A stretch of 64,000 nt of DNA from Saccharothrix sp. HUAS TT1 (GCF_040744945.1 NZ_CP160453.1:1984001-2048000); one strand, 5' to 3'. Counted from the first letter of the stretch, positions 1 to 7,602 are shown. Numbers and translations: made by a program. Notes: a model not told the origin generated them from the letters alone.

Positions 1-10
1 CACCGGAACC

Positions 11-28
11 GAGTTAGGTTCCTAACTC
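11..28. repeat. short perfect palindrome GAGTTAGG-TT-CCTAACTC
   Basis: Two 8-base arms with a 2-base spacer, just downstream of the traB-like stop codon. The GTTAGG core also occurs in the 83-161 inverted repeat and in the operator region at 5595-5691, so it may be a protein-binding site of the element rather than a terminator. There is no T-run. Confidence 0.5.
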
Positions 29-82
29 GCGGTGCCCGCTGGCGTGATCATGTGCGTGAGCTGGAGTTAGTTAGCCGGTGAG

Positions 83-161
83 CCGGGTTAGGTCCCGCCG
101 TGGAAGCCCTGGTCAAGGGCCGTTCCGAGGGCTGTGGAGCGAAGTGCGGGACCTAACCCGG
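83..161. repeat. inverted repeat with 16-bp perfect arms and 47-nt loop, downstream of traB-like gene
   Basis: Arms at 83-98 and 146-161 are perfect complements and each contains GGTTAGGTCCC in one orientation. The loop contains an inner hairpin (GCCCT...AGGGC) followed by GCTGTGGAGC at 131-140. The same 10-mer, also preceded by a small hairpin and a GTT, sits in the loop of the much larger inverted repeat at 7603-7870. The layout suggests a cis-acting DNA element (transfer or replication locus) or a structured RNA. Function is inferred only. Confidence 0.5.
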
Positions 162-172
162 TGCCGGTGGCG

Positions 173-2338
173 CTAGTCCTCGTCGTCCAGGTCGCGGGTG
201 GCGCGCTTGGCCAGCGCTTCACGCACCGTGACCGGATCGACCGGGTAGCGGTTGCCGGTCGAGGGCACCTTGACGCCCTCGGCGGCCAGCAGCTCCCGCA
301 GTTGCTTGCCAGTGAGCTTGCGGTACGGGCTCCAGTCGGGCGCGTGCTTGGCCAGCAGCGCGGGCACGTCGGCCGCGGGCACGGTGTCGTGGCCCAGCAC
401 CTCGGACACGTCCTCCAGCAGGTCGCGGGGAGCCGGCGGCGCGGCGCGCTCCGGGGTGCCGGTGACCACGGCCGGGTGGACCTTGGTCATGGCACGCTCG
501 ATGACCTCGGTGGCCGCGTCCCACCCGGTGTCGTCGTTGACCTGGATGAAGAACCACTTCAGCACCTCGAACCGCTCGGCGGTCGCGCCGGTGAGGATCG
601 ACGTGCCCCGGTCCTTGCCCGGACGCAGCTCGGTCGCGCGGATACCGGCCTGGAACGACCCGTCGCCCAGGAAGCCGTCGTTGGAGCGCCACGACTTCAC
701 CGCGAAGCACGCGTTGAGCTGCACCAGCTCCACGATCTTCGGCGGGATGGCGTCGGCCCGCGACGACTGGGTGTCGAAGCCCAGGATGATGCCGGTCTTG
801 CGGGCACGGCGCAGGGTCTGCACCGCCAGTTCCGCGGCTTCCTCGCCCTGGGCGCTGCCGAACAGCTCGTGGCACTCGCTGAACAGCGCCACGATCGGCC
901 GCAGGTCCGGGTGCTTCTCGGCGAGCCCGCGCGTGACCTTCTTCGCGCCCAGCTCGGCCAACCGCGCCTCACGACGCCCTACCTCGTTGTACAGCTCCCG
1001 CAGCGACTCCACCGCCGAGTCCACCACGGCGGCATCGGTGCCGCGCTCGTAGCGGGCCAGACGGGGCCGGTAGGCGTCGAAGTCGCCGTTGCCCGCGAAC
1101 ACGAACACCCACAGCTCGGCGAGCGGGTCCAGGGCCGCGCCGAGCATGAGCACGCGGGCGGCGTTGGACTTGCCCTGCCCCATCATCCCGCCGAACACGA
1201 CGTTCGCCGAGACCAGCGCGGGCGCGACGACGTCCCCGCGCTGGGAGACGCCCAGCGGCACGCCGGTGAACACGTCGGCCGTGCCGGCGGACAGCAGCGG
1301 GTAGGGCGGCGCGGCCTTGGTGGACAGACCGGGGTCGGCCACCCACAGGTCCACGAACCCGGCGCGCTCGGCGGCGTTGGGCCACACTTCCATCGGGTCG
1401 CGGTGCAGGTTGCGGGCCAACACGTCGCGCTTGTCGCTGATCATGTCCGGGGTCACGCCGAGCGGCAGGGAGAACGTGGCCTGGTAGCCGCGCTGGTTGA
1501 CCCGCACCGGCGGGGTGGCGAACTCCACCGTCCACCCCGACTTGATGGCCTTGTTCAGCGCCGGGATGCCCAGGTGCACCAGGGCCTCACCGATGCCGCC
1601 GGGGGTGACCACGCGGTGGGTCTCCTCCCGCTGGGTCGGCGACATGGCCCATGCGGGCACGTCGGCGGCGGACGAACCGGCGCGGTGCGCGGCCAGCAGC
1701 CACACCGCCGGCACACCGAGGATGGCGGCCTGGACGCCGAGCATGACCACGGTGCCCAGCACGTCGCCGGTGGCGGTGACGAAGCCCCACCACTCCGACC
1801 AGGTCCAGCCACCGGCCCACAGGTGCACGGCCACCCCGACCATGAGCAGCACCGCGAACAGCACGATCACGGCCAGCAGCACCGTGCGCACCAACGCCAG
1901 CACCGTCCGGGGAGCGCCGGTGATCCGGTCGCGCCGGTCGGCCTTGGCCTGCCGCAACCGGTCCTGCCACTCGGCGATGCCGGCCGCGTCACCCTGCGCC
2001 CGTGCCGCCGCGATGCGCTCGCGGTAGTGGGCGTACGTCGCGGCCTGCACCGCGTGCGTCAGCCACTGCTCGTGCCCGCGGTACACCCGGTACCCGGCGC
2101 GCAGCGCGGCCTTGCCGAGCGTCGTCGTCGCGGCGCGCACCACGTCGGCGCGCGTCCGCTCGTCGCCCTCGGCGGTCCGCCGGTTGGCCAGCTCGGCTTC
2201 CCGCTCGGCGGTCAGCAGCTCACCGGCCACCGCCGTGTCCGTCTCCACGGCCGCAGCGGGCAGCGCGGCGCGGGTGGACTCGGCGCGGCGCAGCGGCACC
2301 ACGTTGGTCATGTCGTCGGCGGAGTTGGGGGCGCTCAT
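173..2338 (-). CDS. FtsK/SpoIIIE-like DNA translocase, TraB-type conjugation protein
   Basis: 721 residues. Probably the motor that moves double-stranded DNA of the element between mycelial cells, acting at the membrane. An N-terminal region of about 150 residues is followed by two membrane helices (about 153-177 and 195-218). The ATPase core has a Walker A motif GGMMGQGKS with the lysine at residue 390 and a Walker B-like strand PIVALFSECHELF near 481-493. That strand carries Ser-Glu where Asp-Glu is common. The C-terminal 60 residues look like a small winged-helix DNA-recognition module, as in TraB, where it binds 8-bp repeats. The ATG overlaps the stop of the upstream gene (ATGA), making it the last gene of the transfer operon. 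The TraB role rests on family architecture and context; a generic FtsK-like plasmid protein is the alternative. Confidence 0.82.
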   Translation of the reverse strand: MSAPNSADDMTNVVPLRRAESTRAALPAAAVETDTAVAGELLTAEREAELANRRTAEGDERTRADVVRAATTTLGKAALRAGYRVYRGHEQWLTHAVQAATYAHYRERIAAARAQGDAAGIAEWQDRLRQAKADRRDRITGAPRTVLALVRTVLLAVIVLFAVLLMVGVAVHLWAGGWTWSEWWGFVTATGDVLGTVVMLGVQAAILGVPAVWLLAAHRAGSSAADVPAWAMSPTQREETHRVVTPGGIGEALVHLGIPALNKAIKSGWTVEFATPPVRVNQRGYQATFSLPLGVTPDMISDKRDVLARNLHRDPMEVWPNAAERAGFVDLWVADPGLSTKAAPPYPLLSAGTADVFTGVPLGVSQRGDVVAPALVSANVVFGGMMGQGKSNAARVLMLGAALDPLAELWVFVFAGNGDFDAYRPRLARYERGTDAAVVDSAVESLRELYNEVGRREARLAELGAKKVTRGLAEKHPDLRPIVALFSECHELFGSAQGEEAAELAVQTLRRARKTGIILGFDTQSSRADAIPPKIVELVQLNACFAVKSWRSNDGFLGDGSFQAGIRATELRPGKDRGTSILTGATAERFEVLKWFFIQVNDDTGWDAATEVIERAMTKVHPAVVTGTPERAAPPAPRDLLEDVSEVLGHDTVPAADVPALLAKHAPDWSPYRKLTGKQLRELLAAEGVKVPSTGNRYPVDPVTVREALAKRATRDLDDED

Positions 2339-3423
2339 GCGGACACCGCCTGACGGGGGTCGTCGTCACCGGGGTCGGTGTCGGTCGGGAACAGCACGCG
2401 GTGCACCTCCACCGCGACCGCGCCCCGGATGCGCAGGAACTTGCGCACCTGGGTCTGCGACGGACGCGCCGGGAGCTGCTGGGCGTCGATCGCGGCACGA
2501 ACCTTCGCCACGTACCCAGCGACCTTGTCCGTGATCTCCGCCGGAGCCGTTTCCGCACTACCGGCCGTGTTCCGGGCGTTCCGCTCGACGGACGGTCGGG
2601 GCGCGGGCAGGGCGGTCAGGTATTCGCTGATCTCGGCGGCCAGGTCGTCGCCGAGCACGTCGTCGGAGTCGGGAACGGGCAGACCGGGAACGGTGGCGGG
2701 CACCAGCCGGGCGCGGCCGAACCGGCGCCGGTAGGCCACCAGGCCGGGACGGTGCACGAGCGTGGCGGTGCCGTCCGCGGCAAGCTCGGCCACCGCCTGG
2801 TCCAGCGCCGCGCGGCGCACCGCCAGCACCCGGCGAGCCGCCTGCCGTTCGAGCCGCTGGGCGTCCCGCTCAGCGCGGCTCCGACGCTTGCCGGCCGGGG
2901 ACGCGGTGACGAGCTGGTGGACGACGACGCCACCGACCGACACCAACGCCATGACGATGCCGTGCGCGACGGTCGAGCCGTGCACGTAGTTCAGGACCGC
3001 GGCCACCGCGGCGAACACCCACGTGCCCAGGTGCAGCCACCCGGTCGAACGGCCCGCGCGCTGCGCCATCGGCACGGCGAACGCGAACGTCCACATCGCG
3101 CCCTCGGAGAACAGCGGCAGCAGCGTCCCGACCGGCCCGAACACCTCCTGGCCGTAGGCGGCCATCGCAGTCCAGGCCAGCACCGCCGGGACCACGATCA
3201 CCGGCACGAACAGCAGGTCGAGGGTGTGGCCACGCAGCCACGCAGTCAGCGCCGCCCACAGTGCGGCACGGCGGGCACGAGCGGCGTTCTTCCGGGTCTC
3301 CGCGAACTTGGCGGCAGCCTCTCGGTCGGCGCGACGCTGCTCGAACAACAACGCCTGGTCCGCACGACGCTGTTCGGCAGCGGCTACTCGGTCGGCTCGG
3401 CGGTTCTCGGCGTAGGTGCTCAT
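2335..3423 (-). CDS. DUF2637-like multi-pass membrane protein of the transfer operon
   Basis: 362 residues from an ATG at 3423, which has GGAGG seven bases upstream; the longer reading frame to 3585 has no comparable start. A charged, Arg/Ala/Glu-rich N-terminus (about 1-60, heptad-like ADR repeats, possible coiled coil) precedes about four hydrophobic helices between residues 70 and 190. These include a WTFAFAVPMAQRAGR stretch of the kind seen in DUF2637 proteins. The C-terminal half is soluble and ends in a small basic helical domain. DUF2637/Spd-like proteins sit beside traB in many actinomycete elements and are thought to help plasmid spread within mycelium. Both ends overlap neighbours by four bases, so translation is coupled to the 90-aa protein upstream and to the translocase downstream. 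Confidence 0.65.
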   Translation of the reverse strand: MSTYAENRRADRVAAAEQRRADQALLFEQRRADREAAAKFAETRKNAARARRAALWAALTAWLRGHTLDLLFVPVIVVPAVLAWTAMAAYGQEVFGPVGTLLPLFSEGAMWTFAFAVPMAQRAGRSTGWLHLGTWVFAAVAAVLNYVHGSTVAHGIVMALVSVGGVVVHQLVTASPAGKRRSRAERDAQRLERQAARRVLAVRRAALDQAVAELAADGTATLVHRPGLVAYRRRFGRARLVPATVPGLPVPDSDDVLGDDLAAEISEYLTALPAPRPSVERNARNTAGSAETAPAEITDKVAGYVAKVRAAIDAQQLPARPSQTQVRKFLRIRGAVAVEVHRVLFPTDTDPGDDDPRQAVSA

Positions 3424-3692
3424 CGAGTCGCCTCCTGACGGCACAGGTACAGCGGGGAACGTGAGAAGGAATGGTTGCGGCGCGTGCCGGCGGCATGGCG
3501 GAGCAGCACCGTCAGCGCGATGGCGGGCACACCGACCGCGACCAGGACGGCCGTCGTGCTCTCGGTCTGGGTGATCACGGCCCACTGCGCCAGGCCGATC
3601 AGCCCGGCGGTCGCGAACAGCTTCCAGAATGTGATCACTGCGGCCAGGGCGAGCACAGCGACCAGCAGCAGCACGGGCGGGGGCACGGTCAT
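3420..3692 (-). CDS. small two-helix membrane protein, possible Spd-like transfer protein
   Basis: 90 residues from an ATG at 3692 that overlaps the previous stop (ATGA); it also ends in an ATGA overlap with the next gene. Residues about 5-25 and 27-65 are hydrophobic and form two or three membrane helices, and the C-terminus is basic. No family is recognised. Its position between the 315-aa unknown and the DUF2637-like protein, and its size, resemble the small Spd membrane proteins that accompany TraB. That role is inference from context only. Confidence 0.6.
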   Translation of the reverse strand: MTVPPPVLLLVAVLALAAVITFWKLFATAGLIGLAQWAVITQTESTTAVLVAVGVPAIALTVLLRHAAGTRRNHSFSRSPLYLCRQEATR

Positions 3693-4636
3693 GCCGCCAC
3701 CTGCCCGCACAGCAGCGGGGTGGCCGTGACTGCGGCCTGTCCCAGGACCATGCAGCGCAGGTCGATGTCCTGGGGGATGACCGGCACCTGTCCCAGCAGG
3801 GCCGCGCCGACCGCCGCCAGGAACACCCGGTTGCAGGCGTCGCTGCCCTTCTTGTACTGCGGGCCCTGGTAGAGCAGGTAGGCGGCGGTCCACCATGCCG
3901 ACCAGTCGCCGGGCTCGGCGGACGCGAGCACCATCATGGCCTCGCGGAACGCTGCCCGGCGGGGCTTGGGACTGGCGGTGACCGCGTAGAGCAGGTCTCC
4001 GGTGGTCTCGACCTCGGCGACACCGCGCCGCTCAGCCAACCGCGCGGCCAACCTGACGGCCAGGTCGCGGGCAGCCTCGCCGCGGACCAGCATGTTGCCC
4101 TGAATCCGGCGGCCGGTAATCGGCAACCAGACGTCGTTGATCAGCGTGTCGGCGGAGTGCGGGCGCTCCATCGCGAACCGCCGCTGCACTGCGTGCCCGT
4201 AGGCGGCCACGATCCGACTGGCCGGGGTCTCGTCACCGCCGGTCCACCGACCGGTGGCGGCGTCCCAGCGGGCACCGGCACGCAGCCGGCCCACCTCGCC
4301 CACCCGGTCGCAGTTCGGCCCGTCCTGGTCGATCGTCACTGAGTACCGCGACACCGCGGGACGGCCGGTGGCGTCGTAGCGGGCGTCGGCGGCGGAGGCG
4401 GCCAGCGCCTGCCGCCACAGCACCACCGCGTCGTAGGCCGCGGTGAGGATGTCGACCCGACCGGCGGTGGGCACGAGGACCAGGCCGGGGGCGAGGTGGG
4501 TGTGCACCCGCCGCGCCGCACGGGCCTGCTCCCCGGCGAACGCCCGCACCTGCGCGTCGTCGGCGGTGCCGCGCAGCGCCAGGTGCGGCGTGGGGAAGTT
4601 CGCCGCGGTGATCTCGGGAAAGGGAAGGGCGCTCAT
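3689..4636 (-). CDS. unknown 315-aa protein of the transfer operon
   Basis: The start is the ATG at 4636, which overlaps the stop of the upstream 64-aa gene (ATGA); a longer open frame to 4732 is less likely. The protein is soluble and Ala/Arg-rich, with no signal peptide or membrane segment. A central stretch (about 95-145) has SRYSVTIDQDGPNCDRVGEVG and WDAATGRWTGGDE, and the C-terminal third is hydrophobic and helical with three cysteines. I do not recognise the family. Tight coupling to the membrane proteins and the translocase downstream suggests a conjugation or replication accessory role, but nothing in the sequence proves it. Confidence 0.6.
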   Translation of the reverse strand: MSALPFPEITAANFPTPHLALRGTADDAQVRAFAGEQARAARRVHTHLAPGLVLVPTAGRVDILTAAYDAVVLWRQALAASAADARYDATGRPAVSRYSVTIDQDGPNCDRVGEVGRLRAGARWDAATGRWTGGDETPASRIVAAYGHAVQRRFAMERPHSADTLINDVWLPITGRRIQGNMLVRGEAARDLAVRLAARLAERRGVAEVETTGDLLYAVTASPKPRRAAFREAMMVLASAEPGDWSAWWTAAYLLYQGPQYKKGSDACNRVFLAAVGAALLGQVPVIPQDIDLRCMVLGQAAVTATPLLCGQVAA

Positions 4637-4827
4637 CGGGCACCGCCGGCGGGGCGCAGCACGCGACCGGACGCGGCCAGGTCGTCCCAGGTACGGCCAC
4701 GCTGCGAGGACGGGGCCGACCCGTCGGCGCACATGACCGGGATGACCAGGCCGAACGGGGTCGGCTGGTCGAAGAGGTCGCCGGTGGCGACGTCCACGAG
4801 GTCGCGCTGGTGGGTGTTGTTCGACAT
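4633..4827 (-). CDS. small unknown protein (64 aa) of the transfer operon
   Basis: Begins at an ATG at 4827 with an AGGAA ribosome-binding site about eight bases upstream and ends in an ATGA overlap with the 315-aa gene. It is polar, with an acidic N-terminal third and a C-terminus RTWDDLAASGRVLRPAGGAR. No domain is recognised. The overlap and the normal third-position G/C bias support a real gene. An accessory transfer role is suggested only by position. Confidence 0.55.
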   Translation of the reverse strand: MSNNTHQRDLVDVATGDLFDQPTPFGLVIPVMCADGSAPSSQRGRTWDDLAASGRVLRPAGGAR

Positions 4828-4931
4828 GCTTGGGGTTCCTGTCTCGCGAAAATGCGGGATGAGGTGACGAGCCGGACCGGCGGCGTCTTCTTGGCGGGAG
4901 TGGCCGCCGGTCCGGACGAACTGGTGATTGC

Positions 4932-5057
4932 TCAGCGGGTGCGGCCGCAACGGCAGCTCGGGCAGATGCACGACCTCTGTGGCTCGGCGAGCTTGTGGCC
5001 GCACCGCGTGCACCAATCCATCGTGATCCGCTCGGGCGAGGACGAGTTCGTGTTCAT
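4932..5057 (-). CDS. 41-aa zinc-ribbon-like mini-protein
   Basis: An ATG at 5057 is preceded by GAGG at seven bases and opens a 41-codon frame. The peptide has CTRC at residues 16-19 and C30-x-C32-x-x-C35-x-C37, so six cysteines lie in two knuckle-like clusters typical of a small zinc-binding fold. The spacing between neighbours (33 bases upstream, 104 downstream) and the shared strand fit a member of the transfer operon. Small zinc-binding proteins are common in AICEs. The gene is supported by the cysteine pattern and ribosome-binding site; its partner and role are unknown. Confidence 0.55.
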   Translation of the reverse strand: MNTNSSSPERITMDWCTRCGHKLAEPQRSCICPSCRCGRTR

Positions 5058-5089
5058 CGGGTGCCTCACAAGGGGAGTCCGGTGGTGTG

Positions 5090-5302
5090 TCAGTAGGAGC
5101 CGGTGAGCGTGGCGATCGCGCCGCAGTTGTGGGTGGTGGTGGCGACGGCCGTGCCGGACTCGCCGAGCACGGTGGTCACCGTGGCCACGCCGGTCAGCGC
5201 GTCACCGCATGGGCAGGTGCCGGTGACTTCGACGTCTCGGGTGAACTTGCCGAAGCTGCCGCCGGTTGACGCGGCGGTCTTGGAGCTGCCGAACCAGCGC
5301 AT
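5090..5302 (-). CDS. small cysteine-containing protein (70 aa), transfer operon
   Basis: Starts at ATG 5302, in a TGATG arrangement with the stop of the upstream gene (a GTG one codon earlier is also possible). The sequence has CPCG near residue 30 and a lone Cys near 60, in a Thr/Val/Gly-rich context that looks like a small beta-rich fold. A metal site is possible but incomplete, with only three cysteines and one histidine. No family is recognised. Coupling to its neighbour supports expression as part of the operon. Confidence 0.5.
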   Translation of the reverse strand: MRWFGSSKTAASTGGSFGKFTRDVEVTGTCPCGDALTGVATVTTVLGESGTAVATTTHNCGAIATLTGSY

Positions 5303-5547
5303 CACGCCGCCTCCGTCCGGGCCGCGCTCACGACCGAGCCGTGCACGCGGAGAACCCGCACGATGCCGCCGAGCCTGCGTTCCGTGGTCCGCCGCACGGC
5401 GCGCTTGTGCATCGGACCGTTCACGAGCGCCAACATGGCCGCAGCCAGCTCCGCCGACTCGTTGGCCAGCTCGTCGGCAACGTCCCTGATCAGCGCGTCG
5501 ATCGTGTCTTCCGTCAGTCCGTCTGGGCTGAACTGGTCGAGGTACAT
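5302..5547 (-). CDS. first gene of the transfer operon, small helical protein (81 aa)
   Basis: ATG at 5547 with AGGAGG seven bases upstream, the best ribosome-binding site in the operon. The N-terminal half is acidic and helical (DQFSPDGLTEDTIDALI...); the C-terminal half is basic with KRAVRRTTERR near 49-59. This looks like a small nucleic-acid-binding or adaptor protein. It is the first gene downstream of the operator region 5595-5691 shared with the divergent GntR-kinase gene, so it should respond to that regulator. The function is unknown. Confidence 0.55.
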   Translation of the reverse strand: MYLDQFSPDGLTEDTIDALIRDVADELANESAELAAAMLALVNGPMHKRAVRRTTERRLGGIVRVLRVHGSVVSAARTEAA

Positions 5548-5594
5548 CGGGCTTCCTCCTGTGTGGGCGTCGCCACAGCGCGACAGGAAGGAAG

Positions 5595-5691
5595 CTAACA
5601 GTTGAATGGTAAGCAGGTCAACTGTTAGGTCCATCTGGTCCGGATGTACCCTCTCTACCTGCGCAAACGTTAAGCGGACCACTGTTAGGTC
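5595..5691. promoter_or_regulatory. divergent operator/promoter region with repeated ACTGTTAG sites
   Basis: A perfect 11-bp inverted repeat, CTAACAGTTGA (5595-5605) and TCAACTGTTAG (5618-5628), is followed by a third half-site ACTGTTAGGTC at 5681-5691; the second half-site also extends to ACTGTTAGGTC at 5621-5631. The sites lie between the transfer operon (leftward) and the GntR-kinase gene (rightward). GntR proteins classically bind such palindromes and autoregulate, so this is the likely operator set repressing transfer. No clean -35/-10 pair can be assigned with certainty. Confidence 0.62.
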
Positions 5692-5733
5692 GCTGGTATG
5701 CTGCCGTTCTAAGTCAACCGATCCGGAGGTGCC

Positions 5734-6582
5734 ATGCCTGGCCAGAGCCCACGCGTCGCGCGGGGCGAGTCCCTGCATCACCAAGTGGCGCGGAACATCC
5801 GGAACCAGATAGCGGCTGGCCTGCTCCGCGACGGTCAGCCACTGCCGTCCACGCGCGAGCTGGCTCAGCAGTGGGGCGTCAGCGTCTTCACGATCAACGA
5901 AGCCATGAAGGTTCTCGCCAGCGAGAACGTCATCACCAGCAAGCCGCGGGCAGGCCGGGTCGTCAACGCACCGGACCAGGCCGGGCAGACCGAGGTGCGG
6001 ACGACCGCTCCTCATGTCCTGCTGGTCGGCGGGTACGCGGGGAGCGGCAAGACCGAGCTGGGGCGCGTGCTGGCACGTGAGACCGGGTGGCCGATGCTCG
6101 ACAAGGACACGCTGACACGCCCGGTTGTCGAGGCGGCTCTTGAGATCCTCGGGTGCTCGCCACACGATCGAGAGTCGGCGGAGTACCTGTCCCGTATCCG
6201 GCCGCGTGAGTACGAAGCGCTCATCAACGCGTTGACGGAGAACGTCCAGTGCGGCAACAGTGCCATCGTGACAGCGCCGTTCATCAAGGAGTTCAAAGAC
6301 CTGGCTTGGCTGAACCGGATCGAAGCGACCTGCCGTGAGGCGGGCGCAAAAGTGTCCGTTGTGTGGGTCTACTGCGACGCGGACACCATGCATACCTACA
6401 TCCGGCATCGTGGAGCAGCGCGCGATGCGGCCAAGTTGAGCAACTGGACGGATTACCTGTCAGCAATCGACGTAGACTTTCGTCCGCCAGTTGAGCACTC
6501 CGTTATCGACAACAGTGCATCAGGTGCGCCGCTACAGGATCAAGCGCGTGAGTTGGTCAAGGCCTTGACCGGCAGTGCTTAA
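5734..6582 (+). CDS. GntR-type winged-helix regulator fused to a P-loop kinase
   Basis: 282 residues, ATG preceded by GGAGG at four bases. Residues 1-80 form a GntR winged helix (RNQIAAGLLRDGQPLPSTRE, then WGVSVFTINEAMKVLASE). Instead of the usual FCD/UTRA effector domain, residues 93-282 are an AAA_33/zeta-like P-loop kinase fold. This has Walker A GGYAGSGKTE with Lys106 and Thr107, an LDKD motif at about 122-125, a strand VSVVWVYCDA, and an Arg-rich lid (RHRGAARDAAKLSNW). The kinase domain may sense or phosphorylate a small molecule and so control DNA binding. Its position opposite the transfer operon makes it the likely master repressor of the element, in the place of KorSA/Pra in known AICEs. 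The ligand is unknown. Confidence 0.78.
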   Translation: MPGQSPRVARGESLHHQVARNIRNQIAAGLLRDGQPLPSTRELAQQWGVSVFTINEAMKVLASENVITSKPRAGRVVNAPDQAGQTEVRTTAPHVLLVGGYAGSGKTELGRVLARETGWPMLDKDTLTRPVVEAALEILGCSPHDRESAEYLSRIRPREYEALINALTENVQCGNSAIVTAPFIKEFKDLAWLNRIEATCREAGAKVSVVWVYCDADTMHTYIRHRGAARDAAKLSNWTDYLSAIDVDFRPPVEHSVIDNSASGAPLQDQARELVKALTGSA

Positions 6583-6631
6583 CCCGAAGTAGCTTGCTCA
6601 AGTGGACCGACGCGCTGTAGTGGGAGAGACG

Positions 6632-7555
6632 ATGCGAGTGCTCGTCAGCAACGAACCTGACGACGAAGTGGGTGTGGAGAAGCTGTCGGGCCTGGACAGC
6701 ATCGAGGTATGCACTTATGACCCGGGCGTCTCCGAGTTGACGGACAGGCAGCGCGAATCCGAGATTCTGATGCCCCCGTACCGGAGCAGCCACCGTCCGA
6801 TCCCGCTGCTCGAACAGTTGCCGAACCTGCGTATGGTCCAACTCCTGTCGGCAGGAGTGGATGAATGGGCTGATCATGTTCCGGCGCACGTGACTCTCTC
6901 AAGTGCCCGTGGTGCTCACGCTGGCCCGGTGTCCGAGTGGGTTCTTTCGGCAATCCTCACGCAGTTGCGCCAATGGCCGGCTCTTGTGAGATTCCAAGAC
7001 GCGGGGGAGTGGGCGCACCGTCGATTCCAGGCGGACACGCTCGACGGCAAACGCGTCCTTATCGTGGGTGCTGGACATATCGGCCTTGCGGTGTCCAAGC
7101 GCCTCGCGGCGTTCAACGCGATATCAACCCTCGTGGCCAGCGCTGCGCGTGAGGGCGTTCACGCTGCCTCCGAACTTCCGAGCCTGATCAAAGGTCACGA
7201 CATCGTCGTCATTACCGCGCCTTTGACCGATGCGACGCGCGGACTGGTGAACGATGCCTTCCTGTCGGCGATGGATGATGGCGCGCTATTGGTGAACGTC
7301 GCGCGTGGCCAAATCGTGGATACCGACGCCTTGGTCACCGAACTCCGAGACGGCAGACTGCGTGCTGCCCTGGACGTCACAGATCCGGAGCCGCTGCCGA
7401 CAGGTCATCCACTGTGGACCTGCCCAGGGCTCATCATTAGCCCTCACTCCGCACGTACGGTTCCGGGTACAAACAGCCTGTGCTACTCGGTCGCTGTGGA
7501 GCAGATTCAGACCTTGGCGGCCGGTGGTGTGCCTTCCAACGCCGTGACGCGATGA
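6632..7555 (+). CDS. D-isomer-specific 2-hydroxyacid dehydrogenase
   Basis: 307 residues. The ATG at 6632 follows GGGAGAG, and a GTG at 6602 would add ten unlikely residues. The NAD(P)-binding Rossmann motif GAGHIG is at 146-151. The catalytic set Arg225 (VNVARGQ), Glu253 (DPEPLP) and His272 (SPHSAR) is complete, so the enzyme should reduce or oxidise a 2-keto/2-hydroxy acid using NAD(P)H. It lies 49 bases after the GntR-kinase gene on the same strand and is probably co-transcribed. This makes it element cargo or part of a signal-control pair with the kinase. The substrate cannot be told from sequence. Confidence 0.85.
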   Translation: MRVLVSNEPDDEVGVEKLSGLDSIEVCTYDPGVSELTDRQRESEILMPPYRSSHRPIPLLEQLPNLRMVQLLSAGVDEWADHVPAHVTLSSARGAHAGPVSEWVLSAILTQLRQWPALVRFQDAGEWAHRRFQADTLDGKRVLIVGAGHIGLAVSKRLAAFNAISTLVASAAREGVHAASELPSLIKGHDIVVITAPLTDATRGLVNDAFLSAMDDGALLVNVARGQIVDTDALVTELRDGRLRAALDVTDPEPLPTGHPLWTCPGLIISPHSARTVPGTNSLCYSVAVEQIQTLAAGGVPSNAVTR

Positions 7556-7602
7556 CGCTGGCGCGAGACGGACTTCGGGTGCCCAGCTCGCGCCGTCTCT
7601 AG

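Noticed and set aside
134..2353. 739-codon plus-strand frame opposite the traB-like gene
   Set aside because: No motifs and an Arg/Gly/His/Val composition, while the minus frame has membrane helices and a Walker A motif.
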